Below, piece by piece: positions 60,935 through 64,000 of a stretch of DNA of 64,000 bases. The stretch is from Salminus brasiliensis (lineage: Eukaryota; Chordata; Actinopteri; Characiformes; Bryconidae). Positions within the stretch are counted from its first letter, which is position 1; every line of letters begins with the position of its first letter. The notes below the pieces were generated by a model. The model was not told where the DNA came from. It worked only from the letters and a program-made list of their open reading frames with translations, and did no database searches. The translations under genes and the position numbers were made by a program. The stretch covers positions 39,276,597 through 39,340,596 of the forward strand of contig NC_132879.1 in NCBI RefSeq assembly GCF_030463535.1, written 5' to 3'.

Positions 60935-61519
60935 GATAACAGATTGGTATCTAAGAGGTTCTACTTTTCAGACAAGGTTACCTGCAGGTCACAAAATGGT
61001 CTCCTGCAGGTAACCAAAAGAGGCTAAAACACAGAATAAAATGCAGTGTTTCCACAATATGTGTTTCCATACAAAGTAAGTAAGTGAAAATAAATGTCTC
61101 TTCATCCTGGAATGACTCTCCTCTGTACCCTACTATAATATTAATTCAAAAGGGCACTTTCCTCTCACAAATCTACAGTGCATTACTAAAACTGATGCCG
61201 GTAGTGCCTTCCTGTATCAGCAAAAAAGATACAAAATGTTACAGGAATTCTGCATGATTTTCTAGCCTGCACTGTGGAAGTTTACACAACATGCTTAATA
61301 AAAGACATGTACAGTACAACTGCTTGAGCGTGATTAGCTCAGTCAGATCGTGTTTGTTTATATTTGTAGTAAATTCAGAAAAACAGGTAATGGTAACCAA
61401 AAAATTACTAAAATCTTCTTGCAATTGGCATTTAAACAGTCCTCCTCATCATGCTGTTCACATGTTGACATCATGAGACCAAGACCACACCTAACAATTG
61501 ATCAACACTACCATTCCAT

Positions 61520-62351
61520 TGTGAGGCTTTAAACAGGATGTTCTCATACGGACATGTCATAAAGTGGCATCAGCACATTGCAACAGAGATACAGAGAGAC
61601 TGCAATAGTCACAGAAAGGCATAGAAGTGGACGTCCTTTGGCCACACCCCACACTGATGACCGCTTCATTGTGAACAGTGCGCTGTGGAACCAGAGAATG
61701 AATGCCACACAACTCCAGGCACGTTTAAGGGAGATGAGAGGCACTCAAGTGTCATGTCAGACCATTCAAAACCATTTACATCAGTGTGGTCTGCGTGCCA
61801 GACGACCTGCAAGCATTTACACTGGACCATGGACCAGTGGGCCTCAGCGCTGTTCACTGATGAAAGTCATTTCACGTTGAGCTGAAATAATGGCCACCAG
61901 CGATGTGGGAGACATCAAGGAGAGCGCTATGCATCGGCCACTGTTGTCACCAGACGAGCCTTTGGTTATGGTGGTGTTACAGTGTAGGCAGGTGTGTTTA
62001 GTCAATACAGAACTGCCCTACACTTTGTGAATGGTACAGTGACAAGCCCATACTACTTAAAAAAAACATTATTAACACAGTCATTGTGCCTCTGCATGAA
62101 CAACACAGGCCAAATTTCATCTTCATGGACGACAATGCTTCAGCTCATTGAGGTCGCATCATTAGGGAAACGGCTGCTGGAGACTGTGGTACCTCAAAAA
62201 CCTTTTTTGAGATGAGGAAATCACCATTGCATGCTACTACTTAAGTGCACTACTATCATGATATACTATCACTGTAGCATCAACTTTTAACATTTTCCAT
62301 TAATTTCGCCCGAAGGCTAATTATCCCTAACGTTTTGTGAGTAGTGTATGG
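61520..62351 (+). pseudogene. Tc1-like transposase remnant, third family
   Basis: The N-terminal helix-turn-helix part reads ERHRSGRPLATPHTDDRFIV and CGLRARRPA. A frame shift leads to ALFTDESHFTLS (first catalytic Asp, about 61850-61882), then a stop, GGHQRCGRHQGERYAS-like sequence, and FIFMDDNASAH with the second Asp pair near 62120-62153, followed by another stop. The third catalytic Glu region is missing. The likely terminal repeat is near 62320-62351 (TAACGTTTTGTGAGTAGTGT). Confidence 0.85.
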
Positions 62352-62464
62352 TAATTAATTAATTATAATGTACTGTGCTAACCTCTAACTTACACATTCA
62401 TGAACCCCCTTCCCTGAGCCAGAGTAGTTTTATTTTAAACTAAATCTATACTTTTACTGAAGTA

Positions 62465-62640
62465 TAAGATTTGTGTGGAGTGCAGTGTATTTATGTTCTC
62501 TGGAGTGAGTCAATCCAACACCTTTCGGGTGAGCTGGAGTAGTGTTTGTCAGTACGTGATCAGCATCAGTGCCTGAACGACAACATACACACAGCAGATG
62601 TTTGTGCAGGTATCACTCAACAGCAGCAGTCCTATGAGGA
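62465..62640 (+). mobile_element. Tc1-like C-terminal fragment
   Basis: CAACACCTTTCGGGTGAGCT and GATCAGCATCAGTGCCTGAA match, in DNA and broken frame, the C-terminal end of a fish Tc1 transposase (HL.DELEW and HQCLND). Short and frameshifted. Confidence 0.45.
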
Positions 62641-62721
62641 TTTCTCGTGGGGTTACATTTCTCAAAAGCTTCTTAGTGTTAAGATAATCATTACATGGTG
62701 GGGAGAGGATTCAGATGATGT

Positions 62722-62893
62722 GGTTGGTTGACCAGCTTAGCTCTTGACCAGCATTGGGTATGGTTTTGTTGGAGTGTGATAGTTTAGCTGGTCTATAACC
62801 ACGATCAACTTGACCAAGCTCAACAACTAGTATCAAATGCAACATACAGTATGATGGTCAAGAGCTGGACTTCCAGCAGGGTGACTGTTTAAG
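62722..62893. mobile_element. Foldback MITE-like element
   Basis: GCTCTTGACCAGCAT on the left is inverted as ATGATGGTCAAGAGC on the right (one mismatch in 15). Further GACCAGC/GCTGG words lie at the outer ends. No coding content. Confidence 0.55.
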
Positions 62894-63039
62894 AAATCTC
62901 TGTGTGCTGGTAAAAACCCAGACTGGTTGTAATTCCAATGTGTAGCCATGAGACATTTGCAGTTGTCTATAACAGGTATACTGCGGTTCTGCAGTAACAC
63001 AGCACTGACCATTAAAATGATATTGTCATTTGGTTAAAG

Positions 63040-63566
63040 GCGCATATGCAAAACTGGACCGACGACGTATGTTTACGAGGCTTTAGGCAGGCTAACTTCA
63101 ACCTAATCCGGGATAAGCCGAACTGACCTACTTCGATTGGCTCGCTCAGTGGGACCGCGAAAGCATCTCGGAGGAGAGGTGGTGGGTGGATGGGTGCTAA
63201 TAGCCCACATAAGGATCCAGTAAAACCTCCAGAAGGAGAAACATCCTTGAGCTAACCGCCCCCACCCCGTCTCCACCCATCGCAGTGCTGCTCCGCTATT
63301 GGAGCAATGCGCCTGCCTCGACTCCATACGCCGTTTCTCGCCGCGCTCAAGCAGCAGGTCCCCGTATACACACACACACACACACACACTCAAACACGCA
63401 TGCACACGTACACACACACCCTCCCCTCGTCCGACGACGTCATCCTTTCCGTCTCGAAAGCGACGAATTCAAACACTGTGTTTAAAGAGTCTTCCTGCAA
63501 CAGTGGCAAGGTCAGTCAGCAAAGCGGCGGACCACGGCTATACGGTGTCTCTTAACGGTTCCCAAG
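63040..63566 (+). promoter_or_regulatory. Putative CpG-rich promoter and first exon of a plus-strand gene
   Basis: CpG density rises sharply from 63050, in contrast to the previous 20 kb. Reverse CCAAT boxes (ATTGG) lie at 63136 and 63298 and a CRE-like GACGTCA at 63436-63442. A consensus donor CCCAAG|GTAAAG lies at 63566/63567. No long coding frame is convincing, so this would be a 5' UTR exon. In mammals the gene divergent from LRIG3 is SLC16A7; that identity is only a guess from synteny. Confidence 0.45.
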
Positions 63567-64000
63567 GTAAAGTCACCATTTCTATTTACAAGGATTCAGC
63601 AATTCTTCAGTCACTTCATTCGCTGGCTGACACTTCAGTTTGTGGCTTGGCTCGCTCCTGCTCTTGAATGATACTGAGAACTGTAGACTATCCTGACATT
63701 AAATCCTCATAAGAATTCGTCCACAGTGATGAGATGTTACTGTGGACGTAGCTACACTTTTATACTGAGCTAGCGACTCTACTTCTACGCATACTGACTG
63801 GTGTCTAAGAGCGTCATTGGTGTTATAGTTTAAGGCATCACTGCTATTGCATCATTGGGACGGACACTGCATCCATCTCTTCTCTTGAGCTGTTCTTTCC
63901 TCTGGCCTTCTCTAACAGCGCCAGACAACCAGTCCACACACAGTGACATACAGCTATGCTGAATTGAAATGAATGGCACCGGGTGTATTCTATAAATAAT
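63567..64000. other. Right edge, possible start of an intron
   Basis: Unique sequence after the candidate donor. No coding exon, repeat or RNA recognised before the window ends. Confidence 0.4.

Noticed and set aside
63285..63667. Overlapping plus-strand frames of 66-122 codons near the right edge
   Set aside because: They run through a CA repeat (Thr-His) and share no recognisable protein; better explained as an untranslated first exon.

Overview
The window is vertebrate nuclear DNA, most likely from a teleost fish. It holds one recognisable protein gene with many small exons, GT-AG introns, abundant CA/TA/GAAA microsatellites, tRNA-derived SINEs of the kind common in otophysan fishes (the end resembling 'ctctggataagagcgtc' followed by repeated 'taaatg'), and many decayed Tc1-like transposons. 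The otophysan placement (characin, catfish or relative) is an inference from repeats remembered, not searched.

The gene is lrig3 (leucine-rich repeats and immunoglobulin-like domains 3), on the minus strand. Its start codon is at 38656 and its stop at 20824. I traced 19 coding exons by hand. They join in frame into 3309 coding bases, or 1102 residues, close to human LRIG3 (about 1119). Order: signal peptide, LRRNT, a run of LRRs, LRRCT, three Ig domains, one membrane helix and a cytoplasmic tail of about 270 residues. All LRR-exon introns are phase 2 and all later ones phase 1. A CpG-rich promoter lies at about 38660-39060.

Layout: 1-20200 is the 3' flank of lrig3, with no supported gene. 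It holds three SINEs (2.5-5.4 kb), long imperfect trinucleotide tracts (5.4 and 7.3-8.1 kb), a broken Tc1 transposase (9.6-10.3 kb) and a LINE-type tail (17.9-18.0 kb). From 20.2 to 38.7 kb is lrig3, with large introns 1 and 3. From 39.1 to 63.0 kb is the 5' flank, again without a supported gene but rich in Tc1 fragments and MITE-like elements, among which lie unique, non-repetitive blocks that could be conserved regulatory elements. From 63.05 kb to the right edge is a second CpG-rich, promoter-like block with CCAAT boxes, a CRE-like site and a plausible plus-strand splice donor. It may be the first exon of a gene divergent from lrig3.

The most interesting observation is the splicing context of lrig3 exon 7. 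A (UG)12 tract sits directly before its acceptor, a full-consensus cryptic donor lies inside the exon, and a long CU/UUUC tract follows the real donor. I saw no sign of a novel multi-gene system; this is an ordinary vertebrate locus with a dense repeat history.
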